Positions 1 to 9,827 are shown, numbered from the stretch's first letter. The stretch: DNA of 64,000 bases from an uncultured Veillonella sp. (GCA_900556785.1 USQK01000001.1:9938-73937), one strand, 5' to 3'. The notes: generated by a model from the letters alone, not told the origin. Made by a program: numbers and translations.

Positions 1-1
1 T

Positions 2-1462
2 CTTGGGTTCCTCAATAATGTAGGCCTTGATTATCTTACTATGAACCGTAGTGCAGGTACTTTGTCTGGTGGTGAAGCGCAACGTATTCGTCTAGCTACG
101 CAAATCGGCTCTGGTTTGGTAGGTGTATTGTACATCCTAGATGAACCGTCTATAGGTCTACATCAACGAGATAATGATCGACTCATCGATACCTTAAAAG
201 GCTTACGGGACTTAGGTAATACATTGCTCGTCGTAGAACACGACGAAGATACGATGCGTGCGGCTGATTATCTCGTGGACATTGGTCCCGGTGCAGGTGA
301 GCATGGCGGTCAAATTATTGCCGCTGGTTCTGTTGAGGAAGTGATGAAGGTAAAAGACTCTATTACTGGTCAGTATTTGAGCGGTCGTAAATTTATCGCC
401 CTTCCTGAAGAACGCCGTAAACCAGGTAAGAACTGCATTGAAATTCGGGGTGCTAAGGAAAATAATTTACAAAATGTAAATGTAAAATTCCCTATTGGCT
501 TATTCAATGTTGTTACTGGTGTCAGCGGTTCTGGTAAGTCTACCTTGATTAATGAAATTCTCTACAAAGGTTTAGCTAATCAATTATATCGTTCTAACCA
601 TAAAGTTGGGGCTCATAAAGAAATCCGTGGTCTTGAACATATTGATAAAATCATCAATATCGACCAAAGTCCTATCGGTCGTACACCGCGCTCTAATCCA
701 GCTACCTATACAGGTGTATTTGATGCTATACGCGAGCTCTATAGTCAAACACCGGAAGCAAAGATGCGCGGCTACAAACAAGGGCGCTTTAGCTTTAACG
801 TAAAAGGTGGACGCTGTGAAGCTTGTCGTGGTGATGGTATCATCAAAATTGAAATGCACTTCTTACCAGATGTGTACGTACCTTGTGAGGTTTGTAAGGG
901 AGCCCGTTATAATCGAGAAACCTTAGAGGTTAAATACAAAGGCAAATCTATTGCCGATGTCTTAGATATGACCGTAGACGATGCAGTAGAATTCTTTAGT
1001 GCCATCCCTAAAATTTATCGTAAGATGGTTACCTTACAAGAGGTAGGTCTTGGCTATATTCGTTTAGGTCAAGCCGCAACAACCCTATCTGGTGGTGAAG
1101 CACAACGCGTTAAATTAGCTACTGAATTAGCTCGTCGTAGCACAGGTAAAACATTGTACATCCTAGATGAACCGACTACAGGTCTTCACGCCGAAGATAT
1201 TCGCAAGTTATTACACGTATTGCAACAACTCGTAGAGGGTGGCGATACCGTTGTAGTTATCGAGCATAATTTAGATGTCATTAAGATGGCAGACCACATC
1301 ATAGACCTCGGTCCTGAAGGTGGTAATCGCGGTGGTACTATCGTAGCTACAGGTACACCTGAGGAAATCGTTAAGGTGAAAGAAAGCTATACCGGCAAAT
1401 TCTTAGGTCCTGTATTAGAACAGACTAAGAAATTTATGAAAGCAGCTCAAAAGAAGAAATAA
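2..1462 (+). CDS. uvrA: UvrABC excinuclease subunit A, 3' part only
   Basis: UvrA is the DNA damage-recognition ATPase of nucleotide excision repair. The frame is open from the left edge ([11 protein letters not shown]...), so the 5' half lies outside the window and about 486 residues are visible. Seen: the ABC signature LSGGEAQR followed by Walker [11 protein letters not shown] of the first ATPase; then Walker [11 protein letters not shown], the C-terminal zinc finger ([10 protein letters not shown] and [11 protein letters not shown]), a second LSGGEAQR and Walker [11 protein letters not shown]. This matches the C-terminal half of a normal UvrA of about 940 residues. uvrC follows after 43 nt in the same direction, probably co-transcribed. 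No defects seen in the visible part. Confidence 0.97.
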   Translation, partial: LGFLNNVGLDYLTMNRSAGTLSGGEAQRIRLATQIGSGLVGVLYILDEPSIGLHQRDNDRLIDTLKGLRDLGNTLLVVEHDEDTMRAADYLVDIGPGAGEHGGQIIAAGSVEEVMKVKDSITGQYLSGRKFIALPEERRKPGKNCIEIRGAKENNLQNVNVKFPIGLFNVVTGVSGSGKSTLINEILYKGLANQLYRSNHKVGAHKEIRGLEHIDKIINIDQSPIGRTPRSNPATYTGVFDAIRELYSQTPEAKMRGYKQGRFSFNVKGGRCEACRGDGIIKIEMHFLPDVYVPCEVCKGARYNRETLEVKYKGKSIADVLDMTVDDAVEFFSAIPKIYRKMVTLQEVGLGYIRLGQAATTLSGGEAQRVKLATELARRSTGKTLYILDEPTTGLHAEDIRKLLHVLQQLVEGGDTVVVIEHNLDVIKMADHIIDLGPEGGNRGGTIVATGTPEEIVKVKESYTGKFLGPVLEQTKKFMKAAQKKK

Positions 1463-1505
1463 TAGTGCGTACAAAGCTTAAAAATCTACGAGGAAAGGAG
1501 GACAT

Positions 1506-3332
1506 ATGCCATCTGAAGAATTACTAGAGAAGGTCAGTCATTTACCGACTACACCAGGTGTGTATTTATGGCGTGATCAGTACAACCGCATCATCTATGT
1601 AGGTAAGGCTATCAATTTGCGAAATCGCGTGCGTTCTTATGTGCGTAATGATGCTAACCGAGCACCTAAGGTTGCGGCTATGATGAAGCGTGCCGTTGAT
1701 GTGGAGATTATCCAAACAAAGACAGAGATGGAAGCGCTCATCTTAGAGAACACGCTTATTAAGGAGCATGAGCCTAAATACAATATTAGGCTTCGCGATG
1801 ATAAAACGTATCCGTATGTAAAAATTTCAGTACAAGAGGACTACCCACGTGTATATATGACACGCCGACTAGAACGCGATGGAGCCAAGTACTTTGGCCC
1901 TTTTACAGATGTAACATCAGTTCATGTAGTACTAAAATTGATTCGTCAGTATTATCCTTTGCGTACCTGTAAATCTATGAAGGTAGAGAGACCGTGTTTA
2001 CAGTACCACATGCATTACTGTGAAGCACCGTGCTTTAACAAGATTTCCGTATCGGATTATCGAAAGTATATCGATGAAATCATAGAACTCTTTGAAGGTA
2101 AGCCTATCCCTTTGCTGAAGGAAATTAAAGAGAAGATGGAGCTTGCTGCAGAAGACTTACGCTTTGAAGATGCAGCACGCTATCGAGATCAGCTAACTAG
2201 TATAGAAAAAATCCAAGAAAAACAGCGCATGGTTACACAGCGTGGCGACTTAGACGTGTTAGGTATTGCAGTGGATACCTCGATGGCTTGTGTACAGTTA
2301 TTATTCATCCGTGGTGGCCGACTATTAGGCCGTGAGAACTACTTTGTACAACATGATGGAGATAGTCAAGAAACTATCATGACGGACTTTATCAAGCAAT
2401 ACTATGGAGATACAAACTTCATTCCAAAGGAATTATTATTACCTATGGATAGCACCGATAGAGACTTGTTAAAGGAATGGTTTACACAGCTTAAAGGTCA
2501 GAATGTAGACGTATCTGTGCCACAGCGTGGTTATAAGATGGACATGATTAAAATGGCTCATGAGAATGCAGAAACCTTCCTAGAAGAGCGTCGTCGTCAG
2601 TGGCAACACCAAATTGATAAGACCGGTGGGGCTGTTAAAAAATTAGCTGAAGTCCTAGACTTGCCGCGATTACCAGAGCGTATGGAATGTTTCGATATTT
2701 CCCATACACAAGGGGCCGAAACGGTGGCGTCTATGGTTGTCTTTGAAGGCGGTAAGCCTGCGAAGAAGGAGTATCGTCGTTTTAAATTGAAAACTACGCA
2801 AGGTAAACCTGATGACTTTAAGTCTATGGCTGAAATTATGGAACGACGCTATGGTAATGAAACAGATTGGCCTATGCCAGACCTCATTATTATCGATGGT
2901 GGTAAAGGTCAGCTCAATGCAGCATTGCCGTTGATTCGCAGTGTAGGTGTTACCGATGTACCTGTTATTTCTTTAGCTAAGCGTATTGAAGAGGTCTTTG
3001 TAGAAGGACAATCTGAAAGCATCATCTTAAGCCATCACACACCAGAGCTTCAATTGCTTCAACAAATACGTGATGAAGCCCATCGTTTTGCTATTACGTA
3101 CCATCGTAAGCTACGTGGAAAACGTAATTTGGAATCCATTTTAGATCACATTGAAGGGATTGGCCCTAAACGCCGCAAAGCCTTGTGGGCACATTTCAAT
3201 AGTTTAGAGGCTATGAAAGAGGCATCTATTGATGAGCTTTCAAAGGTGGAATCTATGAACTATAAGACGGCAGAAACACTATATAATTTCTTCCGCATGT
3301 CTAAGGTAGAAAAACAAGATATGTTGAAATAA
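1506..3332 (+). CDS. uvrC: UvrABC excinuclease subunit C
   Basis: UvrC makes the 3' and 5' incisions around a lesion handed over by UvrA/UvrB. The 608 residues match the family length. Domains in order: N-terminal GIY-YIG nuclease (PGVYLWRD and IIYVGKA near residues 15-35), a Cys-rich segment around residues 155-175, a UVR motif that contacts UvrB (AAEDLRFEDAARYRDQL, near 215-235), the RNase H-like nuclease (MECFDISHTQG and LIIIDGGKGQL, near 395-470) and tandem helix-hairpin-helix motifs (IEGIGPKRRKAL) at the end. The ATG follows GGAAAGGAGG at ideal distance. It sits directly behind uvrA and ends at a bidirectional terminator shared with the convergent MATE gene. Confidence 0.97.
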   Translation: MPSEELLEKVSHLPTTPGVYLWRDQYNRIIYVGKAINLRNRVRSYVRNDANRAPKVAAMMKRAVDVEIIQTKTEMEALILENTLIKEHEPKYNIRLRDDKTYPYVKISVQEDYPRVYMTRRLERDGAKYFGPFTDVTSVHVVLKLIRQYYPLRTCKSMKVERPCLQYHMHYCEAPCFNKISVSDYRKYIDEIIELFEGKPIPLLKEIKEKMELAAEDLRFEDAARYRDQLTSIEKIQEKQRMVTQRGDLDVLGIAVDTSMACVQLLFIRGGRLLGRENYFVQHDGDSQETIMTDFIKQYYGDTNFIPKELLLPMDSTDRDLLKEWFTQLKGQNVDVSVPQRGYKMDMIKMAHENAETFLEERRRQWQHQIDKTGGAVKKLAEVLDLPRLPERMECFDISHTQGAETVASMVVFEGGKPAKKEYRRFKLKTTQGKPDDFKSMAEIMERRYGNETDWPMPDLIIIDGGKGQLNAALPLIRSVGVTDVPVISLAKRIEEVFVEGQSESIILSHHTPELQLLQQIRDEAHRFAITYHRKLRGKRNLESILDHIEGIGPKRRKALWAHFNSLEAMKEASIDELSKVESMNYKTAETLYNFFRMSKVEKQDMLK

Positions 3333-3333
3333 A

Positions 3334-3362
3334 AAAGAGCATCTTATTTGAGATGCTCTTTT
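3334..3362. terminator. Bidirectional intrinsic terminator between uvrC and MATE gene
   Basis: An 11-bp perfect stem, AAAGAGCATCT / AGATGCTCTTT, with a 6-nt loop starts within two bases of the uvrC stop. It has A residues on one side and T residues on the other, so it can serve both convergent genes. Confidence 0.85.
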
Positions 3363-3380
3363 ACTGTATAAGTATGTTAT

Positions 3381-4724
3381 TTATTTTGGTTGACGCTGGA
3401 TGTACCAAGTACGCCAAGTGAACAATACACCTGCTACTAGTACGCTAGCGAGTAACCCAATCCATACGCCAAATGGTCCGTAATTAGGATTATTAGCGAG
3501 AATATAGGCGGTTGGGAAGCATACGCCCCAATAGGATATGAGGGAGATATAAAGAACGACTTTTACATCTTTATAGGCTCTCAATATACCTTGTAAAGGG
3601 GTTCCGATGGCATCGATAGCAGAGAAGAATACACCGTATCCAAGGAAGCTGTAGATAAGCTTGTATACTTCATCATCATTTGTAAAGAGATCTGCAATAG
3701 CGTCCATATTAGTAAACGTAAATGTACAAATCATGATAGCCAATACAATGGCTAAGATGCGAGAAATATAAGAGTACTGGATAGCCTCTTGTTTACGACC
3801 TGCCCCAAGTTCATAAGCAACTGCAATAGTAGAGGCCATAGCGATACTAAGAGGTAAACAGTAGAATACATTTGTAAAGGAAATAACAGATTGATGAGCA
3901 GCTACGACGGCGGATCCAAAGTGAACCATCAAGAGTCCAGCAATACTAAAAATACTAGCTTCTAAGAATATGGAAAAGCCAATAGGAATACCTATATGTA
4001 GCTGTTCGCGAATGTAGTGAAAACTTGGTTTACTGAAGTCTTTAAAGATACGATATCCCTTTAGCTTTGGATGTAATAGTAATACTAAGCTAAAGAGAAT
4101 AAAGTTAGTCCAACAAGCACCGGCTATACCATAGCCAGCACCGACACCACCGATCTCTGGAAATCCGAAATGCCCAAAGATGAGTGCGTAGTTCAAAAAT
4201 ACGTTCACAATAAAGCTAGTAAATACGATGGCCATAGAATAATGTGTTAATCCATGACTGTCGACGGTATTGCGCAATGTATTAACCCAAAGTAGTGGGA
4301 ATAGACCTATGGCAAATGCTTTCAGGTAACTAATACATACCTCAGCTGCAGCAGGTTCCAGATTTAATGCTGTCAGAAGAGGGCGTAAGCCTAAGAGACC
4401 AATTATTAAAATGATACATGCTAGGCCTGTACCGATATACAGACCTTGATAAAAGATTGTTGAAATATCATCGGTTTTCTTAGCTCCTAATAGCTGAGAA
4501 ATAATTGGTGTGATACCTAACAACGTTCCTTGTGCAAAGATATAGAAGAGGAGCCATAAATTATACCCCGTAGCAACCCCAGCTAAATCTATTGTACTAT
4601 ATTGTCCCGTTAAAAAGATGGCTATAAATGTACCACCTATAAGGGAAAATTGCGTTATGCACATAGGAGTAAATAGCTTAATGAACAACCATAACTTTTG
4701 TAATATAGAATATGTTTGATACAT
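3381..4724 (-). CDS. MATE family multidrug/toxin exporter
   Basis: Predicted inner-membrane exporter of the MATE family, which uses Na+ or H+ gradients to expel cationic drugs and metabolites. The 447 residues are the usual length. About 12 hydrophobic segments are visible in two similar halves, with the typical MATE pattern AGVATGYNLWLLF, IISQLLGAKK near the first gap and GAGYGIAGACWTNF in the middle. The reading frame is open further upstream, but the ATG at 4722-4724 is preferred: the minus strand reads AAGGGAGGTAAAT just before it, and the 13 extra upstream residues are unlike a MATE N-terminus. It stands alone between a convergent uvrC and a divergent TerC gene. Substrate unknown. Confidence 0.9.
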   Translation of the reverse strand: MYQTYSILQKLWLFIKLFTPMCITQFSLIGGTFIAIFLTGQYSTIDLAGVATGYNLWLLFYIFAQGTLLGITPIISQLLGAKKTDDISTIFYQGLYIGTGLACIILIIGLLGLRPLLTALNLEPAAAEVCISYLKAFAIGLFPLLWVNTLRNTVDSHGLTHYSMAIVFTSFIVNVFLNYALIFGHFGFPEIGGVGAGYGIAGACWTNFILFSLVLLLHPKLKGYRIFKDFSKPSFHYIREQLHIGIPIGFSIFLEASIFSIAGLLMVHFGSAVVAAHQSVISFTNVFYCLPLSIAMASTIAVAYELGAGRKQEAIQYSYISRILAIVLAIMICTFTFTNMDAIADLFTNDDEVYKLIYSFLGYGVFFSAIDAIGTPLQGILRAYKDVKVVLYISLISYWGVCFPTAYILANNPNYGPFGVWIGLLASVLVAGVLFTWRTWYIQRQPK

Positions 4725-5015
4725 ATTTACCTCCCTTATTAATGATATATTATACGATATCATAAAGTAGTCTAATTTAATAGATAAATTCCTTGAGAAT
4801 TGGGAATTAAATATATAGTATTGATTAGTCTATTATGAATCTATAATTAATGATTTTTTTATATCGTAGAACTTCTATTTGTAGTGTTATGCTTCTCATA
4901 TTAATATGAATGGAGTATGCTAAAAATGAATATATATTTTACAAATTGAATTTTACACTACTGAACTATATCGATTATAATATATATACTATAGTTATAT
5001 TCTAAGGAGGATACA

Positions 5016-5675
5016 TTGGACATCTTATCTGTACAAGGTTTATTAGCGATGCTTCAGATCATCGTTATCGACATCTTACTTGCTGGTGACAATGCCATTG
5101 TAATTGGTATGGCAGCTCGTAACTTGCCAGCACATTTACAGAAGAAAGCCATCTTCTGGGGCACAGCCGGTGCCATTATTTTACGCCTTGTTATGGCATT
5201 CCTATTTGTAGAGGCATTGAACAATATTCCTGCACTTCGTTTAGTAGGTGGTATCCTCCTCTTATGGATTGGATACAAGCTCGTTGCCGATGATGAAAGC
5301 GAGCATAATATCGAAGCTAAGGATAATTTACGCGCAGCCATTACAACTATTGTTATTGCTGACGGTATCATGGGTATCGATAATGTTATCGGTGTAGTTG
5401 GTGCTGCAGGTGGTCATATGACAATGGTAGCTATTGGTATGCTCATAACTGTACCAATCATCATTTATGGCAGTACTTTATTTGTGAAAGTCATCGAACG
5501 TTTCCCAATTATCCTATACGTTGGTGGCGGTATCCTTGGCTGGGTAGGTGCTGGTATGGCGGTAGAGGATACATTGATTGCTCATAGTGTTGAACCATAT
5601 GCACTGTTCATCAAAATAGCTGCAGTAATCCTCGTAGTAGGGGCATCTTTGATAGCTAAAAAACTCAAGAAATAA
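5016..5675 (+). CDS. TerC/YjbE family integral membrane protein, copy 1
   Basis: TerC-family proteins are multi-pass membrane proteins linked to Mn2+ or other metal efflux and to tellurite resistance. The 219 residues match the short YjbE-type branch, which has no CBS or CorC domains. The two family signatures are LLAGDNAIVIGMA (near residue 21) and GIDNVIGVVGA (near residue 118), each with an acidic D-N pair inside a membrane helix. About seven hydrophobic segments are visible. Start is a TTG at 5016, six nt after a strong AAGGAGG; no ATG fits. A close paralogue follows after 144 nt. Metal specificity cannot be told from sequence. The A+T-rich leader (4725-5015) shows no recognisable Mn riboswitch. 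Confidence 0.88.
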   Translation: MDILSVQGLLAMLQIIVIDILLAGDNAIVIGMAARNLPAHLQKKAIFWGTAGAIILRLVMAFLFVEALNNIPALRLVGGILLLWIGYKLVADDESEHNIEAKDNLRAAITTIVIADGIMGIDNVIGVVGAAGGHMTMVAIGMLITVPIIIYGSTLFVKVIERFPIILYVGGGILGWVGAGMAVEDTLIAHSVEPYALFIKIAAVILVVGASLIAKKLKK

Positions 5676-5683
5676 TAGAATAT

Positions 5684-5719
5684 ATCTCTTCTCCTAATCA
5701 TAGGAGGAGAGATTTTTTA
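5684..5719 (+). terminator. Intrinsic terminator after first TerC gene
   Basis: Stem ATCTCTTCTCCTA / TAGGAGGAGAGAT (13 bp, one G-U) with a 4-nt loop and six T residues. It separates the two TerC paralogues into different transcription units. Confidence 0.85.
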
Positions 5720-5819
5720 TGTAAACTATTAGCCCTCTTATAGATGAGAAAATAGAAAAATTATGGTATAGTTAAGGGATAGTTATTGAATTAATCGTTT
5801 GAATTGAGGTATGTACGGA

Positions 5820-6488
5820 ATGGAATTTTTAGAAGTTGCCACGTGGGTGACCATTGGTAAGATTATTTTAATTGATATTTTGCTGGCTGGTGATAATGCT
5901 GTAGTAATTGGTATGGCAGCAGGTAAGCTAGCTCCAGAACTACAAAAGAAAGCCGTGATTTGGGGTACAGTAGGTGCCATTGTAATGCGCCTTGTATTTG
6001 CTACTCTTTTAGTAGAGGCTCTTACTTTAATTCCTCTTATTCACTTAGGTGGTGGCCTTGTACTTGTATGGATTGCCATTCAATTATTAAAAGGTGGCGA
6101 TGAAGATGCACATATCGAAGCTAAGAATTCATTAATGGGTGCCATTTGGACGATTATTGTAGCTGACGCTATGATGAGTATTGATAATGTCATCGGTGTA
6201 GTAGGGGCCGCTAGAGGTCATTTAGAGCTTGTTATTGCAGGTATGTTAATTACTGTTCCAATTATCGTATTTTGCTCTACATTATTTGCTCGAATTATTA
6301 ATAAATTCCCTGCTATTCTTTGGGCTGGTGGTGCACTCCTTGGCTGGGTTGCAGGCGAAATGATTGTGGAAGATCCACTTCTTATGCCATATATTCAAGG
6401 CGAAGAATTACTTGTGAAATTTGGTACTGTATTCTTCGTACTCATTGTGACTGGTATGATTAAAATTTGGAAGAAAAGAGACGCGTAA
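5820..6488 (+). CDS. TerC/YjbE family integral membrane protein, copy 2
   Basis: Second member of the YjbE-type TerC family, about 222 residues. It has the same paired signatures, LLAGDNAVVIGMA and SIDNVIGVVGA, and a similar hydrophobic profile. It is clearly homologous to the gene at 5016 but well diverged, so the duplication is not recent. Two ATGs are possible. 5820 is chosen because GAGG (5806-5809) is 10 nt upstream, whereas it is only 1 nt before the ATG at 5811. The stop overlaps the ATG of the rRNA methyltransferase by one base (TAATG), implying translational coupling. A separate promoter is likely because a terminator lies just upstream. Confidence 0.87.
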   Translation: MEFLEVATWVTIGKIILIDILLAGDNAVVIGMAAGKLAPELQKKAVIWGTVGAIVMRLVFATLLVEALTLIPLIHLGGGLVLVWIAIQLLKGGDEDAHIEAKNSLMGAIWTIIVADAMMSIDNVIGVVGAARGHLELVIAGMLITVPIIVFCSTLFARIINKFPAILWAGGALLGWVAGEMIVEDPLLMPYIQGEELLVKFGTVFFVLIVTGMIKIWKKRDA

Positions 6489-7975
6489 TGAACGGTACTA
6501 ATCGTACATCTCGTAAAAAACAATCTAAACAACATAGAAGAAGTAATCGCTCTAATTCACAGCAAGCTATAAACGGCCAATTATCTAAAAAACAACAGGC
6601 TATTTTAAATGCGCCTGTTAAGTTTGGTGATGAAGTAATGGTAACAATTCATGGCATTGGTAGCAGCGGTGAAGGGGTAGGTCGTGTAGATGACTTTACT
6701 GTCTTTGTGCCTTTTGCCTTACCTGGAGAAACTGTGAAAGTAGCTATTGATATGGTTAAAAAAACCTATGCTACAGGGCGTCTCTTAGAAATTGTTACGA
6801 TGGCTTCCAATCGTATCGATGCAAGTTGTGATCTTTATGGCTTCTGTGGAGGCTGCCAACTGCAACACATTACCTATGAAGGTCAGCTTTCACTAAAAAC
6901 ACAAAAGGTGAAGGACGTTATCGAACGTATAGGCCATCAAAATCCAGACCTCGTCAAGCCAGCATTGGGACCTAAAGAACCGTGGGCCTATCGCAATAAG
7001 ATGCAAATGCCTGTAGGTGGTACTAAAGACGATATTCAAATGGGCTTCTATGCGATGGGATCTCACGATATCGTGCAAGGTACAAACTGCCCTATTCAAG
7101 ATGAAGGGAATAATATCATTGCTCAAGCGTGTTACCAAATCGCTAAAGAATTTGATATTGAACCATATGATGAACATACTGGCAAAGGTATACTACGCCA
7201 TGTAATCGGTCGCATTGGACAATCTGGATGGATGATTATCCTTGTAACTGCTACAGATTACTTACCACACCAAGAAAAATGGGTAGTAAAATTAACAGAA
7301 CGAATTCCTCAAGTAGAAACTATCGTTCATAATGTGAATAATAAGCGTACTAATGTCATATTAGGACCTAAGAATCATATCCTCTACGGTGATGGAACGA
7401 TTACAGACCATATTAAGGATCTACAGTTTACCTTATCCCCACATTCCTTCTTCCAAGTAAATCCAGAACAGACTACAGTGCTTTACGACCAAGCACTGGC
7501 TTATGCGGATCTAAAAGGGGATGAAACGGTTATCGATGCGTACTGTGGTACAGGTACTATTTCTTTGTTCTTAGCTCATAAGGCAAAACATGTTATCGGC
7601 ATAGAAATCGTAGAACCGGCCATTATCAATGCTCGTGAAAACGCCCAACGCAATGGTTATACTAATACAGAATTCATCGTTGCTGATGCGGCTGTAGAAA
7701 TGCCAAAACTCTATAAAGCAGGCGTACGTCCAGACGTTATCGTATTCGATCCAATTCGCGCAGGCTGCAAAGCAGAAGTACTAACCTCTGCAGCTGGTAT
7801 GGAACCAAAACGCATTGTCTACGTATCCTGTAACCCAGCAACCATGGCACGAGACATTGAAATCCTAACACACTACGGATATGAACTACAAGAAGTACAA
7901 CCCGTTGACATGTTCCCAATGACCGCTCACGTTGAGGCAGTGGCTTTGCTTACTAGGAACGAAGTGACGCAGTGA
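6488..7975 (+). CDS. rlmD: RlmD/RumA-type 23S rRNA (uracil-C5)-methyltransferase
   Basis: SAM-dependent enzyme of the TrmA/RlmD family that methylates a uracil C5 in 23S rRNA. About 495 residues. Seen: a basic Arg/Lys/Ser/Gln-rich N-terminal tail (about 40 residues), a TRAM-like RNA-binding segment (EVMVTIHGIGSSGEGVGRVDDF), the 4Fe-4S cysteine cluster CDLYGFCGGCQLQH, SAM motif DAYCGTGTISLFLA, a DPIRAGC motif where many relatives have DPPRxG, and the catalytic-Cys motif YVSCNPATMARD. The ATG at 6488 overlaps the upstream TerC stop. A TTG 21 nt earlier is possible but less likely. Firmicute genomes often hold several such paralogues (RlmCD/RlmD), so the exact target base is uncertain. Confidence 0.9.
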   Translation: MNGTNRTSRKKQSKQHRRSNRSNSQQAINGQLSKKQQAILNAPVKFGDEVMVTIHGIGSSGEGVGRVDDFTVFVPFALPGETVKVAIDMVKKTYATGRLLEIVTMASNRIDASCDLYGFCGGCQLQHITYEGQLSLKTQKVKDVIERIGHQNPDLVKPALGPKEPWAYRNKMQMPVGGTKDDIQMGFYAMGSHDIVQGTNCPIQDEGNNIIAQACYQIAKEFDIEPYDEHTGKGILRHVIGRIGQSGWMIILVTATDYLPHQEKWVVKLTERIPQVETIVHNVNNKRTNVILGPKNHILYGDGTITDHIKDLQFTLSPHSFFQVNPEQTTVLYDQALAYADLKGDETVIDAYCGTGTISLFLAHKAKHVIGIEIVEPAIINARENAQRNGYTNTEFIVADAAVEMPKLYKAGVRPDVIVFDPIRAGCKAEVLTSAAGMEPKRIVYVSCNPATMARDIEILTHYGYELQEVQPVDMFPMTAHVEAVALLTRNEVTQ

Positions 7976-8056
7976 GCATTAGAATTCCCATGTTAAAGAT
8001 GTCCATAATTTATGGAAAAGCTTATTTTTAAAAGTATATATTTTGTAGGTGAGATT

Positions 8057-8764
8057 ATGAACTTTAAGAAACAAATTATTTTATTTTCAATTTTAGCTAT
8101 GTCTGTTATGGCAGTATATGCTGAAGATATTAGTACTTATAATCCTCAAGTTATTGAGAAACACCAAATTACGAATGAAGATATTGCATCAGCAACATCT
8201 TATGGACAGTCTTTAGTAGAAAAGAAAAATATCAAAATGATATCTACTGCTAAGAAAAAGTTTATTAAAAGACGTTATGGTGGAATTTTCCCAAGAAATG
8301 AATTGCAAGGTATCGTTTATGTTCAAACTCCATTCGCAATTTTTGCAAATACGGCATTGGAGGATGCTAGAGGTGTAGCAAGCACTTATTCAACAAGAAA
8401 TGCTACTAATATATTACAGGTTAGATCTTTCCTTTATATGCCGGAAAGTAAGATGTATAATGATACTAATAATGTTGTTATATCTATAGTACAAAATGGA
8501 TATACATATTATCCAATAGAAACAGTACGTGGCGATGATCAATATGAAGGTCCTGGCATGTGGGTAACAGTAGGTTATCAATCATTATTTGAATTATCTA
8601 AGATTGATACTAATAGTCCTTTTGAAGTTCATATTAAGTCTGATGCGGTTAAGGTTGGAGATGCAGTAATTCAGTTTCCAGCATTAAATGCGTCAAATAA
8701 GTATGTTTTGGATGATTCTTATTCACTTTATAGAGGTGATGCAGTTTTTATTGATAAGAAATAA
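8057..8764 (+). CDS. Secreted protein of unknown function
   Basis: I do not recognise this family. The 235-residue product begins with a clear Sec signal peptide: MNFKKQ, a hydrophobic core IILFSILAMSVMAV, and a likely cleavage after A-Y-A before E-D-I-S. The mature part has no further membrane span, is polar with many Tyr and Asn, and has a basic patch (AKKKFIKRRYGG) near residue 65. The start at 8057 is chosen because it gives the signal peptide and follows GTAGGTGAG; upstream in-frame codons read as leader. It lies directly upstream of a decayed trimeric autotransporter and may be periplasmic or surface exposed. It could be adhesin-associated or a genus-specific envelope protein. Confidence 0.7.
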   Translation: MNFKKQIILFSILAMSVMAVYAEDISTYNPQVIEKHQITNEDIASATSYGQSLVEKKNIKMISTAKKKFIKRRYGGIFPRNELQGIVYVQTPFAIFANTALEDARGVASTYSTRNATNILQVRSFLYMPESKMYNDTNNVVISIVQNGYTYYPIETVRGDDQYEGPGMWVTVGYQSLFELSKIDTNSPFEVHIKSDAVKVGDAVIQFPALNASNKYVLDDSYSLYRGDAVFIDKK

Positions 8765-8805
8765 TATTTATTTAAGTGCATTGTTCAAGAACTGAATAAA
8801 TCTAA

Positions 8806-9437
8806 TTTTTTATTTATACCCAATATAAAAGCGTAGCTATAGAAGAAGGCACAATTGCATTTGGTCATGATGCTGGTGATGTTTCTGGCTATACAGTTAA
8901 ATATCCAGATAAAGAAATCACCACACACTTAGGTTATAAAAAAACTGTGCCAGATTATGATAAAGCGCCTACAGTAACGCCTACTACATACTCAGATGCT
9001 AAATATAATCGTTTGGTGAAAGTAGCTGATGGCGTTGATGCACATGATGCAGCAACAGTGGGTCAATTGGAAAATGCTATTAGCCAAGTGCAATCTGTTG
9101 GTACAAATTTAGAAACTACAGTGAATAAAGCGACTGCATCTAGTTATGCACTAGCTGCATTACAACCAAACTTCTCAGAAGGTGAAACCGGATTGGGTGT
9201 AGCCGTTGGCTTTGGTCATTATCATGGCAAAACAGCAACTGCTTTAGGTGCTTACTACCGTCCAAACCGCAATGTACAATTAATGTAGGTACTGTGGTTG
9301 GCAATGGTAACCAAGGCTATAACGGTGGCCTTAGCTTTAAAGTAGGCCCTGAATCTAAATCAGCTCCATCCTCTACAGATGCTAGAATTGCTCAATTGGA
9401 AAAACGTATCCAAGAATTAGAGCAAGCTAAAAAATAA
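8806..9437 (+). pseudogene. Remnant of a trimeric autotransporter adhesin (YadA-type C-terminus)
   Basis: Only the 3' end of a YadA-like trimeric autotransporter survives. From about 8821 the frame reads YKSVAIEEGTIAFGHDAGDV (head-repeat style), then NRLVKVADGVDAHDAATVGQ, the classic neck/stalk motif. A coiled-coil segment and the beta-barrel anchor (SYALAALQP..., GFGHYHGKTATALGAYY) follow. The anchor frame stops at TAG 9286-9288. The next frame continues as NVGTVVGNGNQGYNGGLSFK up to 9437, so a one-base loss near 9282 broke the last strands. There is no start codon, signal peptide or head. A coiled-coil-like tail (ARIAQLEKRIQELEQAKK) ends the gene. Full-length relatives are common in Veillonella. 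A sequencing error could explain the frameshift but not the missing 5' part. Confidence 0.85.
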
Positions 9438-9511
9438 TTAGAAAAAATAGATAAGATAAAAGCATCTATATACGTTTTTATCAAGTAGTAGGCAAAAATT
9501 TCTAATCTATA

Positions 9512-9550
9512 TAGCACTAACTATGAAAATGGTTAGTGCTATTTTATTTT
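9512..9550 (+). terminator. Intrinsic terminator after adhesin remnant
   Basis: Perfect 10-bp stem TAGCACTAAC / GTTAGTGCTA with a 10-nt loop, followed by TTTTATTTTA. It was probably the original terminator of the adhesin gene. Confidence 0.75.
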
Positions 9551-9827
9551 ACTTATGCAGATGCACCGTTTTATTGTTTAAAACTCCTGTAATAAGTATA
9601 TTTTGTAAAATACTGAATGTTATCTTTTGTTTAGTATGGTTGTTTAATATACACTCTAGCTTATAAATGTAATATAATTAGATTAATAAATATCATATTG
9701 AATTAATATGTTAGGATAAACTAACTAGGGTTAATTTACAAATATATTGATAACACATGGGGAAAATATTGTTATTTACGTTAGGTTTAAAATGTATTTA
9801 ATGAATAATGGGAGTGAAAAGTAGATT
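9551..9827. other. A+T-rich leader upstream of the restriction module
   Basis: No gene seen. Two short inverted repeats lie back to back: CATATT-gaatt-AATATG (9694-9710) and GTTAG-gataaa-CTAAC (9710-9725), about 100 nt before the mcrB-like start. They could be a repressor operator or simply reflect A+T-rich sequence. The ribosome binding site of the next gene is GGGAGTG near 9810. Confidence 0.35.

Noticed and set aside
584..859. Antisense ORF within uvrA
   Set aside because: It lies wholly inside a conserved gene, has no ribosome binding site, and its product looks like a frame shadow.
4764..5015. Mn2+ (yybP-ykoY) riboswitch in front of TerC
   Set aside because: The conserved purine-rich loop sequences of that riboswitch are absent; the region is simply A+T-rich.
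9280..9290. Programmed frameshift in the adhesin anchor
   Set aside because: There is no slippery heptamer or stimulatory hairpin, and the 5' part of the gene is missing anyway.
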